Assembly (NCBI GenBank): GCA_039105265.1
Contig: JAPFFF010000012.1
Coordinates: 868,001 to 932,000, forward strand
Length of the DNA: 64,000 bases
Source: Tritrichomonas musculus
Lineage: Eukaryota > Parabasalia > Tritrichomonadida > Tritrichomonadidae
Reading direction: 5' to 3'
The number at the start of each line of letters is the position of its first letter. The first letter of the stretch is position 1. Below are positions 45,671 through 56,066 of this stretch, in pieces. The translations under genes were made by a program, and so were the position numbers. A model generated the notes under the pieces. That model had not been told where the DNA came from and searched no databases. It was given only the letters and a program-made list of their open reading frames with translations.

Positions 45671-45947
45671 AAGGACGTTTATTGAGAGGACGTTTAATAA
45701 ATACTCTCATACTAGGTTTTAAGTAAACCACACAATTAACAACTTTTTCTATATCTTTTTTGATGTTAACGATACGGGACCTCCTTCCTAGCAGAGCGTT
45801 GAGAGGAATCCTGAGAACAGCCCAGTGGAAGATCATTAATGGGAGTGGGGGATCATACCTGGCATAGCGGGGCTGGGGTCGCGGATGGGATATATTTGAC
45901 GCGGTTTTTGAACGAAGTGCAAAAATCGTGGTAAATATATAACTACT
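45671..45947. repeat. Presumed right terminal region of the Polinton (one TIR arm)
   Basis: After the last gene come a direct repeat (AGGACGTTTATTGAG / AGGACGTTTAATAAA), a block at about 45,770-45,900 much richer in G+C than anything nearby, and a small hairpin (CGGTTTTTG ... CAAAAATCG). Read inward from 45,947 the end is AGTAGTTATATATTTACC, consistent with Polinton ends that begin with AG. The six bases outside are AAAAAT, a candidate target duplication. The mate arm is outside the window, so the boundary is inferred. Confidence 0.5.
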
Positions 45948-47428
45948 AAAAATTTAAAGAATATTATAGATTATTATTTTGTAATACAAAAAGTTCTATC
46001 TTTATTCATTCAATTTATCTTTTCATTTTAAAAAAGTGGATTTTTGAATGATTCAATTTTGTTAAAAAAAAATTAATTTGTTAAGATATTTAAAGGTCAA
46101 AATCATTAGCCTTTAGAAAGGTGAAAAAGTTCTTAATACTGCGGTTTGGCGGTTACAATAATAAAGTAAGGTTGTAAAATTCAAAAACGTCTCAAAAGAG
46201 GAAAATCTACTTTTTCATAGAAAACGATTAAAATGAATTTAAAATAAAAGTCAAAATAACGAATTTAATTCAAATTTGGATTTTCCTTTATAGCGTTGCA
46301 AAAAAGGAAAATCCACTTTTTGAATGATGCTCATTTTTTCATATAGAGATAGGAAAACATTATTTGATGAATATAATGTCGCAAACAGCTGTGTGATAAA
46401 CTTAATCATGGAAATATTATTTCTTAAAATGGTAGGTTTAAACAAAGGTCATAAAATTTTTTAAAAAGAAAGTTTTTAAAGAATAAATGAAATAATATAA
46501 AACATATGCTTGTGAATATGCTATTAATACTTTTAAAAAACTAAAATATCTTTTATATGTCCCGATCTGATGAACTTTTTTGAAATAATAATATTTCGAT
46601 AATCTTGCACAAATAAGAAATCAATGAATATTGTCTTAATATATAACTTTATCATATTGCAAATCATAAAAAATAACATTTATTTAAACATAAAAAGCAT
46701 TTAACATTTCAAAAAATACTAATTTTTATTTTTTGTCATCCAAATTTGATTAGAAAGAATAATGAATATTCACCTCTACCTCTTATTTTGATATATGATA
46801 TTTTTGATATGGCATAAAATCAAATTATAATATTTTTATTTCTTCAATCAATCTATTGAATAAAAAAAATTCAAATTAAGCAGCTTTTTTGAATGAAAAA
46901 ATGAAGCGAATATTTGAAAATTGGTTGTTTTATCAATTTAAAGTCATTGATTTTTATTGCTATTCAGCACTTAGAAACAGAATGAATAATACTACTTATA
47001 TAATAAAAATAGTATGCTTAAATAACATATATGAAAAAATGTATTCAAATGATGTATCAAATGTCTTATTAATATGCTGAGCTAAAAATATATCTAAATA
47101 TTTTTTAAATATACGTTTTTAGAATAATTAATTATTTTATACATGTTATATGTTTTTCTTTTTATTTTTAATCTTATGATATATATATATATTAAACATT
47201 TTTTTTGATATCACTTATAATTTCGATTATTATCTTTTTTTTTTGTCCTGAATTTTATCTTTTTAGTAATTATTATTCTTTATCATATATGTATATATAT
47301 TTATTTATTGTTGTTATTGCAATTCATCTTTTAAATTTTTAGATATTAAAAATATATCATGAAAAGCTGTCAAATGTTTTGTTAAGGTTTTCAAATTTAA
47401 ACTTTTTGATATATATTTTCCTTCCTTA
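45948..47428. other. AT-rich intergenic host-like DNA
   Basis: No supportable gene. A short inverted pair AAAAAGTGGATTTT (near 46,033) and AAAATCCACTTTTT (near 46,305) with a diverged copy near 46,200 suggests a decayed small inverted-repeat element. Otherwise homopolymer-rich A+T. Confidence 0.5.
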
Positions 47429-48170
47429 ACGTGCCTTCAAAAAATCCTAAGCGCTTCAAATGATCCGAAGCGGTAGGTCAAAATAGATTTTAAGGCCAAT
47501 TTAAAAAATGTAAATATCAATCGAAAAATAAATTTTTACATTCATTTCTGGAAATAATTAAATATTATATAATATATTATTTCTCGAAATATCATTAATT
47601 TAAAAAATTATAACGATAAATAATTTTTCTTCTAAAATGCACATCATTTTTTTTATTTTTAGAATATTTTACAATATATTATTAAAAAAGATGAAGAATC
47701 ATACAATTATCAAATTAAAAGTTTTTTTACGATCAACTTTTTTCAAAGGACGTTTGAAATTTCTGAACATTTTGAAAATAAGAAAATAATTATTTTGAAT
47801 ATTACGATCAACTTATTCAAAGGGTGTTGGAAAAAGCATTCAAATTAAAAGTTTAAAAAAAAATGCTCAAATCATTATTTCTTCTGGTTCGCTAGAAGTA
47901 AGCTTGTAAAATATACCCAAATGTAAAAAAAAGACCTGGTCTTGGTGATTCTTTCTGGTCTTTTGGCGATTTTAATAAATCTTTTAAAAAGTTATTTCTT
48001 ATGAATTATTAAATAAAATGATTAAATGATATTTGATTAAATAATAATTCAATTTACGAATCAACATTCAATAAATTCAATGAATTTATTTAATTACTCG
48101 GCTATATATATTCATAAAAATATAAATACTATTAATATTTTAAATACATTTTATATCGGTTATATTTAAA

Positions 48171-48330
48171 ATAAAGTCGGATTCAAAATGCTTGGGACAA
48201 CATTCAATTTTTTTCAATGTTTCTCAGAAAAAAAATCATTCAGCTTGGGACAAATTGACCTAAAAGATTTAGGAATTTGGCCTTATCGTTTTCAAAAAGT
48301 TTGTCCCAAGCCTTTTGAATCCGACTTTAT
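48171..48330. mobile_element. 160-bp MITE with 30-bp terminal inverted repeats
   Basis: The left arm ATAAAGTCGGATTCAAAATG then CTTGGGACAA (48,171-48,200) matches the reverse complement of 48,301-48,330 at 29 of 30 positions. The interior has no coding capacity. Near-perfect arms imply a recent arrival inside the older nested elements. Confidence 0.85.
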
Positions 48331-48514
48331 AAATGAAAAAAATTTATTTTCAATTGAAAAAATGCTATTATTGATTTTTTTATATATTTATATCTTATTT
48401 TTTTTTTTTATTTTATATATGATATTTTGAAAGCTTTACAAATCACCATCGCCAAAAAAACCGTTTTGGTGATCTACAAAATATATGTAAACTATTCAAA
48501 ATTGAATGCTGTCG

Positions 48515-48541
48515 CCAAAAGCCCAAGACCTGGGCTTTTGG
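48515..48541. repeat. Perfect 11-bp hairpin
   Basis: CCAAAAGCCCA and TGGGCTTTTGG separated by AGACC. Related CCAAAA/GGTGAT sequences lie at 48,450-48,475 and 47,935-47,962, suggesting a subterminal repeat family of the host element. Confidence 0.75.
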
Positions 48542-49205
48542 TGAAATCGGTTATTTGGCTTTTCATCGTCAATATAAATGAGCTTTTTATTATTATTTTT
48601 TATGATATATTATACAAATCATACAATTATTTTGTAATATTCAAAAAATAACATTTTTTTACTGAGAAAATCTTATCGATTATTAATATGACTTTTGATA
48701 AAACTCATTTAATTCCTCTTTCAAATAATTCAATGGTTTATGACAATAATAAATATTAATAAAATTTTTTTGACAATAATATGGTTACATTTGGTGATTT
48801 TTAAAACCCAAAAAACGTTTATTTCACCAAATTTACAAGCTTACTAGAAGAAGGAAAGAAATATTTGTTTAGATATAGAAAAAAAATATTATAAATAAAT
48901 TTTATTCATTATTTCAAAATAAAAATTGGTAATAATATTTCAAAAAAATACTGGAGTTGATATTGGACATGCATAAAAATGAAATTTAGAAAATATGCTT
49001 AAATCTTTGAATTTGTAATCTCGTATTTTGAAACAAAATGGTATATAATCAACAGGACCAGTAACACTTAAATGTTTAAAAGCTTCTTTCTCGTGAATTG
49101 ATTCGTTAATTTCTCTTAAATTTTGATTATCTGTAACTAATTTACCATTAATGTTTAATCTGTTATTTTGCATTTTTTTCTGTTATAATATCTTTTCGTC
49201 TTCTG

Positions 49206-49436
49206 TTAAATTATGAATAAACGGTTGTGATATTGCTGGCCTTTTTTCCATGAAAGGGCTAACGACGACAGCCTAAAACAAGTTTTTAGGGCAGCTGGCG
49301 ATAACTCATCCTTTTCTTCAATATGAGCTGCTGCCCAAACAGCCTGGATCTGGCGGTAAGACATTTTTTCAAGAATTCTTAAATCTAGAATCCATTTCTG
49401 ATCTTCAGTAAAATGAGTTTGATCAAGCAATTCCAT
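49206..49436 (-). pseudogene. Helix-turn-helix transposase N-terminal remnant
   Basis: A 76-codon frame starting MELLDQTHFTEDQKWILDLR, then ILEKMSYRQIQAVWAAAHIE. This looks like an N-terminal helix-turn-helix of the pogo/CENP-B-like transposase families that I associate with trichomonads. Only the DNA-binding part is present, with no DDE catalytic region. A further 77-codon minus frame at 48,940-49,173 (starts MQNNRLNINGKLVTDNQNLR) may be decayed continuation or chance. It lies just inside the right arm of the 2.2-kb element, the expected place for the 5' end of its transposase. Confidence 0.5.
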
Positions 49437-49779
49437 TTGAAAAGTGACATGACTTTATATAATCACATCACTTTTCACCAAAAATCAATAAAAAAGTATT
49501 CAAATTTAAACTCATAGCAATATTGAAAAAAAAAATCAATACTTTTTAAGTAATATAGGTCAATTTAATATAATGGTCAATTTCATTTGACCTACCGCTA
49601 CGGAATTATTGAAGCGCTACGGATCTATAGAAAGCACGTTATAGATGTGCCAATATATTTTTAAATAAAGTAAATAACAATATATATTTACGATTTAAAT
49701 ATGTATAAAAAATTATAATATGTTAATAACATATAAATAAAATAATAAATATAAATTACAATATAATATACAAATTATT

Positions 49780-51249
49780 ATATAGTTGGTGGACATAATT
49801 ATGTTTTTGGGTCATTATCATGTTTGCTCAACTTTTTGAATGGTACACAAAAATAAAACACATTTTTCTCAATACTTTTTAAAGATAATTTGATAATATT
49901 ATATACTTTATTAATGTATTTTATGTACATCATTATTTAATTAAATGAGCTATTATATTTGTGATTTATATGAAATTTTGCCATTAATGAAAAAAAAAAG
50001 TCAAAATGCTTATTTTATTCTCAATAATTGAAGCTTGGGATTTAATAATAATATCATTAATTCATAATCAGTAATGATATAATTTTGTCAGATAATTGAT
50101 ATCTAAAAACTTTCATATAAGAAAATTTTGATGCACAAAATAAAGTTAAAAATCATATCTCTTTTTTGTTTTTTTCCAATAAAAAATAAAAACTTTTAAA
50201 TTTTTATTTAAATATTTGATATAATGCATATAGTATAATGATATTGAAAGAATAAAATTGGCGGTTCTACTCAAGATCTATTACCTTAATGAAAAAGAGT
50301 AACTTCTGAAATAACTTAAAAAGACTTTCAATTTTAGACATTGAGAAATTATTTTCATTATTTTAATAGTTCTTCTATACTTACCTAATATTTATTGATT
50401 AATTGCTATTTTTAATGCTATTATAATAGAAAAAATAAAAAAGTTAAATTTGTATATTTCTTAGAAAAACCTGAAATCTTGATGGGCAACAATGATTTTT
50501 AGAGGATTAATAATATATTTCATTGTATGTGTTATCAAATAATGTAATTCTGAAATCATATCAATTATGCATGAGTGATTTATGAATGATTTTGAATGAA
50601 AAAAAGAAAAATGAAATTTTTCCAAGATTGATTCTTTTTCAACCATATTAATATATTTAATATATTATATGCATCATATAGTTGATTAATACTGCATCTA
50701 ATTTGAAATAAAATAAACTCATTTTTCAAAATTAGTAATTTTGTATGAATGATTTTTGTCATATTTCGAAAACACTTTTTCTTTTTATATAATTATTATT
50801 TCAATAAATTTTTTTCTAAAATATAATATATACATTATATTCTAAAATAATAACTATGTTAGAGCAAATTAAAACAACCTTTTTTTTATGGTAAAAGAAT
50901 GAAATGTGATATGAAATGATTTTTTTGAGTAGTGAAATGAAAATGAAACCATTTTTTCTAATTATCTATTTTATTTCAATAAATAATAATGATACATTTT
51001 AATTATAGATGAAAAGTAAATTATAATTTTTTTCAAATAATAAAAAAATATTCAGAAATTATAAATTCGATATCATATTTATGATCAAATTTAGTTTGAT
51101 AAAAGTGAATGAAAATCGGGGAATAGAATGTATCCAATATGATATTAATTGTTCTACAATTGTTTTTTTAAAAGTCCAATTTGAATATATAGAAATGATG
51201 TGAAAACATAATTATGTCTCCAAAACAGAATTATGTCCACCAACTATAT
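49780..51249. mobile_element. Inverted-repeat element of about 1.47 kb, non-coding
   Basis: The left end ATATAGTTGGTGGACATAAT (49,780 onward, then TATGTTTT) is matched in reverse complement at 51,229-51,249. A second partial copy of the inner sequence (AAAACATAATTATGTCTCC) is at 51,203-51,221. The ends sit next to TA, as for Tc1/mariner-type elements. The interior is A+T-rich with no convincing transposase, so it looks like a non-autonomous or eroded copy. Confidence 0.72.
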
Positions 51250-52156
51250 TATTATTATTTTTCAAAAGAAAATAAAATTTTTTGAATAAAAAAATTGTGA
51301 ACCTTAAAAACAAATAAGTTTTTAAAAAGTTAATAATATCCATTGAAAATCTTGTAATTTATTTTTATCTTATTTAATTTACTATTAACTGATGAAATAA
51401 AGCATGTATATAATTATTATAATTAGTATAAAATAATAAAATATATATTATATAGGTAGAGGTGAGGTATAACACTGCCAAATTAAAATTTTAAAACATA
51501 TTTATCTTAATATATTCAAATTTTTTTCATAATCAATAAAATCAAATTATATTTATAATCTGGCATTAAATAAGATTAATGCTTTAAAACTAAGCAAATC
51601 TTCAATTTTTCACTTTTTCTGAGGGATAAAACATCGCTTTTTCTTCGGGCATTAAAAGATGAATTTGACAATAAATAACATATTTTTAATATTTAATGTG
51701 TATTTAATCATATATATGATTTTGGGTCAAAAAATCAGGACAGATTTTTTTTTAACTACCTTTGTTTAAACAAGATTTTCTCTCTATTTCTTTATTTCTT
51801 TCATTTTTTTTAATGAAAATTTTTTTCTCAAAAAGTCGATTTTCCTATTTTGAAACGTTTTCCATTTTTGAAACCTTACGGTAAGGAATTCAATCTTTTT
51901 TGGCCTTAGTATAAGGTCAAAAAAATCTGTTTTAATCTACAAGGTCAATAATTCACTATATTTTTATAACAAAATTGATAATAAAAATGAATCAGCATTC
52001 ATATAATATTCAATTACTTCTATCAATTTTTTTCATTAAATAATAAAAAACCTCAGAATATATTCAATATCTATGATCAATTTACTATAAAGGATAAATA
52101 ATTCATTCTCACAATATATTCAATGAGCTCATTCAATAATTTTTTTTTTTTTATAT
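51250..52156. other. AT-rich gap without a gene
   Basis: Nothing supportable. A short reversed pair of AAGGTAAGG/CCTTAGTATAAGG-like sequences around 51,880-51,920 is too weak to call. Confidence 0.4.
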
Positions 52157-52220
52157 AAGTAATCTCTCAAAATATGAAGTGAATATGATAATAATTTTTC
52201 TATATTTTGAGAGATTACTT
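52157..52220. repeat. Perfect 19-bp inverted repeat (64-bp hairpin)
   Basis: AAGTAATCTCTCAAAATAT at 52,157-52,175 is exactly complementary to ATATTTTGAGAGATTACTT at 52,202-52,220, with a 26-base spacer. It lies 180 bases downstream of the kinase gene stop. It could be a small MITE or a transcript hairpin. Confidence 0.85.
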
Positions 52221-52399
52221 ATTTAATTATTAATTTTTTAAAATTTAGGCATCGAACTTCAAAGTGCAGTAATAAGTAGCAAAAATATTGAATGAGTGAA
52301 GAGTAATAATTTCTACCTATATTTCATCATAAAGATATATGTGTATAATATTCTTATAATATTAAAAAAAAGTCATAAAGTACAATTAATGTTAACAAT

Positions 52400-54238
52400 T
52401 TAAATAAGTTGTCCATAAAATTCGATATTATTTATATTTAAAACTTTGCGATTATACCAATTTACATCAATTAATCGCATTTTTAAATATTGGTATTTTT
52501 GATTTGTTGGGTTTTGTATGGGGAATCTATTGACATAACTTTTTCCATTTAGAAGAGGACAATTTCTTCGATTATCAATAACATCAAATTTTTCTCCATC
52601 GTTAGATCCTTCTATTACCCATGATTTAGGATGTGATCCATTTGTTGCAAAAGGGCAAGACCTAATTATGTATCCCTTTGGAATAACTCTTTTTTCTTTG
52701 AAATCAAAGCAAATCCAAGGACTATCTTCTTCTTTTGAGCAAAATTCGGCCTTTGGGTTTGAATAATTTATAGTATTAATTGGTGAGCAACGTGTATTGC
52801 GTTGTGTCGAAGATGTAATACTTATTTGTTCGTTAATATCCTCGGAATGGGTTTTAATATAATTGATTATTCCATTAAAATCTGTTTCTTTGTCATAAGA
52901 AAATGCAATTCCTAATGGTTTTGTTGATTCTCCTACTTGCTCTTCATCTGAACTAGGTTCAATAACGTCTCGTTCTTGCACACGGGTAATTTCCATGCTA
53001 GAACCTTGCAATTGGTTGATTTGTTGTTTTAATTGGGTATTTTCATTTATCAAACTCGTTATTTGTTGTCTCATTTGATTAATTATCTCTCTCAGATCAT
53101 GAATTTCATTTGTTTGCGTTTGTTTAAATTCTCTTATTTGATTCTCAAGTTGATCAGAATCGCCCTCATTGGGCGATGATTTGTGTGCATTTTGAGTTCC
53201 TAGCTGTTCTTCTAATTTTGTAATTCGTTTTTTCAAACTTTCAATTTCAATTTTAGTTGAGTTATCATCATCTTTAATTTTATCAGCATATGAAAGAATT
53301 TCGTTTGAATCCACTCCTTCGAGATAGTATTTGCCACCCTCAAAATTATTATCATCTTCATTATTTTCATATATGTCATAAACTGAATCCTCGATGTTGT
53401 AAGCAAGAAGATTGAAAATTTCATTAAATGTTGGGCGTAAATGAGGATCACCTGACCAGCATCTTTCAATTAATTTCTGGATTGGAGCTTTGATCTTTTT
53501 TCTAAATTCAGGACGATAGTCTTCTTTTAATACTTTGCTATTGAGAGAAAAAAGAGTTAATTTTTTATTAAGCAGGTCTGGGTATGGAATCATATCTGTA
53601 ACAACTTCATACATAAGAATACCAAATGAATACACATCAACCTTTCCACTGTATGAATTGCCATCAATGATTTCAGGAGCCATATAAATTGATGTACCGG
53701 TATCTAGTGTTTGAGAAACTGATTTTTCTATGTTACAAAATTTGGAAAGCCCGAAATCAGTAATGAGAGGTTCAAGATTTTCATCAAGCAAAACGTTCAA
53801 TGGTTTAAGGTCCCGGTGAATAACATTGTGCTGATGGAGGAACATCATTCCTCGAGCAATTCCAATGAGAATTTTCTGGCGTGCGGTATTGTCGTACTTT
53901 TTGTCTGCAGTTTTTTGTCTAGCTTTGCAAATGAGTTCTGCAAGTGTACCATTGGTTGCCAATTGCATAAATATAGTAACATTATCACAACCATTAAAAT
54001 CGATCAACGAATATCCGTAAAATTGGATTATCGTTGGGTGTCGCATATGTGCCATAATTTCAATTTCACGATTGATCACCGTTTTATTTTGTTTTGAATC
54101 GTTATTTAAAATAATTTTGGCAGCACACACTTGGTGAGTTTCTTTGTTTTCGATCGAGCAAACCTTTCCAAAAGTACCTGAGCTAATTCTGTCTAAAACT
54201 TTATATTTTTGGGGATCAATTATGAATCTATACGACAT
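52400..54238 (-). CDS. TKL-like protein kinase with coiled coil and discoidin-like domain (host)
   Basis: A 612-residue host kinase. Kinase domain about 12-285: Gly loop SSGTFGKV (19-26), Lys41 in CAAK, HRDLKPLN with Asp143, DFG at 161-163, APE at 187-189, all intact, so it should be active. An acidic linker follows, then a Gln/Asn-rich coiled coil (about 325-415), then a C-terminal F5/8 type C (discoidin)-like domain (about 455-612) with PWICFDFKEKRVIPKGYIIR, SWVIEGSNDGEKFDVID and the closing NINNIEFYGQLI. This architecture is typical of expanded trichomonad kinase families. The ATG at 54238 follows ACATTTTTTATTG, a possible initiator. No close neighbours. Confidence 0.93.
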   Translation of the reverse strand: MSYRFIIDPQKYKVLDRISSGTFGKVCSIENKETHQVCAAKIILNNDSKQNKTVINREIEIMAHMRHPTIIQFYGYSLIDFNGCDNVTIFMQLATNGTLAELICKARQKTADKKYDNTARQKILIGIARGMMFLHQHNVIHRDLKPLNVLLDENLEPLITDFGLSKFCNIEKSVSQTLDTGTSIYMAPEIIDGNSYSGKVDVYSFGILMYEVVTDMIPYPDLLNKKLTLFSLNSKVLKEDYRPEFRKKIKAPIQKLIERCWSGDPHLRPTFNEIFNLLAYNIEDSVYDIYENNEDDNNFEGGKYYLEGVDSNEILSYADKIKDDDNSTKIEIESLKKRITKLEEQLGTQNAHKSSPNEGDSDQLENQIREFKQTQTNEIHDLREIINQMRQQITSLINENTQLKQQINQLQGSSMEITRVQERDVIEPSSDEEQVGESTKPLGIAFSYDKETDFNGIINYIKTHSEDINEQISITSSTQRNTRCSPINTINYSNPKAEFCSKEEDSPWICFDFKEKRVIPKGYIIRSCPFATNGSHPKSWVIEGSNDGEKFDVIDNRRNCPLLNGKSYVNRFPIQNPTNQKYQYLKMRLIDVNWYNRKVLNINNIEFYGQLI

Positions 54239-54249
54239 CAATAAAAAAT

Positions 54250-54828
54250 GTGGTTACTTTTTTGACAAAAGGTTTTTTTTTTTTTTTTTTTGAAGGATAT
54301 TATTTGCCCCAATCTCTTTTTACCCTAACGGTTAAGGTCAATATTGACCCTGTATCGTACTTCAGAAAAAATCGGCGAGAACTTTTTTGCACTTTTGTGA
54401 AAAATACCATGAGCATCTGCTCAATTTTAATTTTTTACAAATAATGTTAATTGTATAATTTTGAAAAGATTAGTAAACATTTATTGTTATTTATAACAAA
54501 GGTATGGAAACTTCTATCCACTCGACAGATCATTTTTCTTTCAAAATATAATTTTTAAATGGCAGTATTAATGATAAATATAATATAAAAAAGACATATT
54601 TTTTGAGAGGAATTTAAGATAAAAATAAATTATTTTTTTGTAAAAAATTGAATCCTAATCTGGTTATCTTAATTCAAAAAACATTTTTTTTTTATTTTTT
54701 TAATTATATTATTTTTAAATAGAATTATATAAGTAATTTATATTTCATGAGGAAGAACTCGAAATTTATCATTTTTTATATTCATATCACAAGTGATATG
54801 AGTTATTTTAACCGATAGATCATAAAAT
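54250..54828. other. AT-rich region upstream of the kinase
   Basis: Contains a T18 run (about 54,272-54,291) in the kinase leader and otherwise low-complexity A+T. No gene seen. Confidence 0.4.
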
Positions 54829-55577
54829 TCTCACTTTTTCGCAATTTTTTTATTCAATTTTTTTCAATGATTTTTAATCGTTGTGGCCCAGCATTTTTTT
54901 TTTTAACTCAGTTCTCTACTTAGGCTCAGTTAATATTAACATAGTATTTACACTATTACCATTCACAAATATCGATTAGGTTTACATACACTTGAAATTA
55001 ATGAGAAAAGGGTTCAAATGCTGAATTGATCAGGTCTCAATAGCAATAAAAATGTCATCCAATCAAAACAATAAGCTTAATTTACATAATTGATTAAGAA
55101 ATACATCCAAAATGTAGGTATTAATAAACATTTTTATATTATTTTTGTGGTTTTTCATGTTCTTTTTCATTTTTGAGTATATTTTAATCGTCGTGGCCCT
55201 ACGTTTATTTATTTTTTGGCTTCTAATTTTATGTTCTTTAATGAACAACCTTGCATAAGACTGGTATGAATGCATATCAAGCTGCTCATGCATTTGGCCT
55301 GATTGAATTATCCAGCTTTTATTAAATTATAATACACATTGGAATATGTATTCTCAAATATGTTTATACTTTTTAGCATTTAATCTAAATAATACGGAAA
55401 ATGTATTCACATATAAATTCACTTTTAGATGGATCAGTAAAAAATTAATACTTTCCTTTAACTTTTATATATTTTTTCTCTCTCTTTTTTTAACTTTTTG
55501 AATTGAAAAATCGCGAAAAAGTGGGACTATTTGTAGGTTTAAACTTTTGAATTGAAAAAATGCGAAAAAGTGAGAAA
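54829..55577. mobile_element. Inverted-repeat segment, about 0.75 kb
   Basis: CTCACTTTTTCGCAATTTTT then TTATTCAATTT (54,829 onward) is matched in reverse complement by AATTGAAAAAATGCGAAAAA then GTGAG (to 55,577). A third copy (GAATTGAAAAATCGCGAAAA, near 55,500) is in direct orientation to the right arm. Inside, TTTTAATCGT(T/C)GTGGCCC occurs twice (54,875 and 55,185). It looks like a repeat-derived non-autonomous element. Confidence 0.55.
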
Positions 55578-55772
55578 ATTTGAATCTATCTTTTAACCTA
55601 AAAGGCTATTTTTTTTTTTTTTTACCTAAAAGGCGAATTTCAAAATTTTGAAAATTATGAGTTTATGCAGGAAATTGTTTTATAATTTTCTTCATATTGA
55701 TATTAAAAATTCTATTCCCAATTCGTTCAAATCACTTTTTCCATTTTTATTGCTGATTATAAAGCATCATGG

Positions 55773-56066
55773 ATAAGCAAACCAAGCAAAGATTATTCAT
55801 TTTTAATATTTTTTCCTAAAACTCAAGCAAATTCGCCAAATTTACTAAATAAAAGCGATTTACAAAATAACTATCGTACAAATTCCAGCACATAGTTGGC
55901 AGATGAAAAAACTATCGATAATTCATTTGTTTATAAGAAAAATAAAACATACTGGAATTAATAAAAGAATTATTTTGTAAATCGCTTTTATTTAGTGAGT
56001 TTTTTGAATTTGTTTGAACTTTAGGAAAAGACATTCTAAAATAATTATCTTTGCGTGGTTTACTTT
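55773..56066. mobile_element. MITE-like element with arms of about 100 bp
   Basis: The innermost arms are perfect: ACTAAATAAAAGCGATTTAC then AAAATAA (55,844-55,870) against its reverse complement at about 55,971-55,997. Outside them the match continues, with differences, for 70 more bases (CCTAAA-CTCAA-CAAATTC; AAG-AAACCA-GCAAAGAT). A further diverged right arm lies at about 56,090-56,160 (TTTTGTAAACTACTCTTATT). No coding capacity. Confidence 0.75.

Larger units (their letters stand above)
1..45947. mobile_element. Giant Polinton/Maverick (viral fossil), right-hand part
   Basis: The family assignment rests on co-occurrence of protein-primed DNA polymerase B, a retrovirus-type integrase, an FtsK/A32-like packaging ATPase, double-jelly-roll-type major capsid proteins and a penton-like protein. 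The element runs off the left edge of the window, so it exceeds 45.9 kb, against a usual Polinton size of roughly 15-25 kb. The structural block is on the left and the replication/integration block on the right. Its right end is proposed at 45,947. Most core ORFs are long and open, so the copy looks young and nearly whole, with perhaps one to three breaks overall. It may still count as relic DNA; nothing here shows activity. Confidence 0.93.
47896..48848. mobile_element. Nested inverted-repeat segment, about 0.95 kb
   Basis: AGTAAGCTTGTAAA occurs at 47,897-47,910 and in reverse complement near 48,835-48,848, each next to related CTAGAAG/CTTCTAG and TTGGTGA-type sequences. The interior has several CCAAAA/TTTTGG palindromes related to GGTCTTGGTGATT. 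It is probably a MITE-like insertion within the 2.2-kb element. Exact ends are uncertain. Confidence 0.45.
47429..49644. mobile_element. Inverted-repeat DNA transposon remnant, about 2.2 kb
   Basis: The left arm (47,429-47,483) reads TAACGTGCCTTC ... AAGCGCTTCAAATGATCC, then GAAGCGGTAGGTCAAA. The right arm, as reverse complement of 49,584-49,644, reads TAACGTGCTTTC ... TAGCGCTTCAATAATTCC, then GTAGCGGTAGGTCAAA. The arms match over about 55 bases with scattered differences. Inside near the right end is a helix-turn-helix ORF fragment, and the middle contains at least two smaller inverted-repeat elements. It reads as an old DNA transposon that later took insertions. Confidence 0.65.

Noticed and set aside
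45561-45836. Minus-strand 91-codon frame through the GC-rich block as a gene
   Set aside because: It overlaps the last plus-strand gene, lacks an upstream initiator and its composition follows the GC-rich block; kept only as a remark.
45765-45905. 5S rRNA, U1 snRNA or SRP RNA in the GC-rich block
   Set aside because: I tried to match known conserved boxes on both strands; only short chance similarities (for example ATACCTGGC) were found.
48188-48430. 80-codon frame over the 160-bp MITE
   Set aside because: It reads through both inverted repeats of the MITE and into a homopolymer; not a gene.
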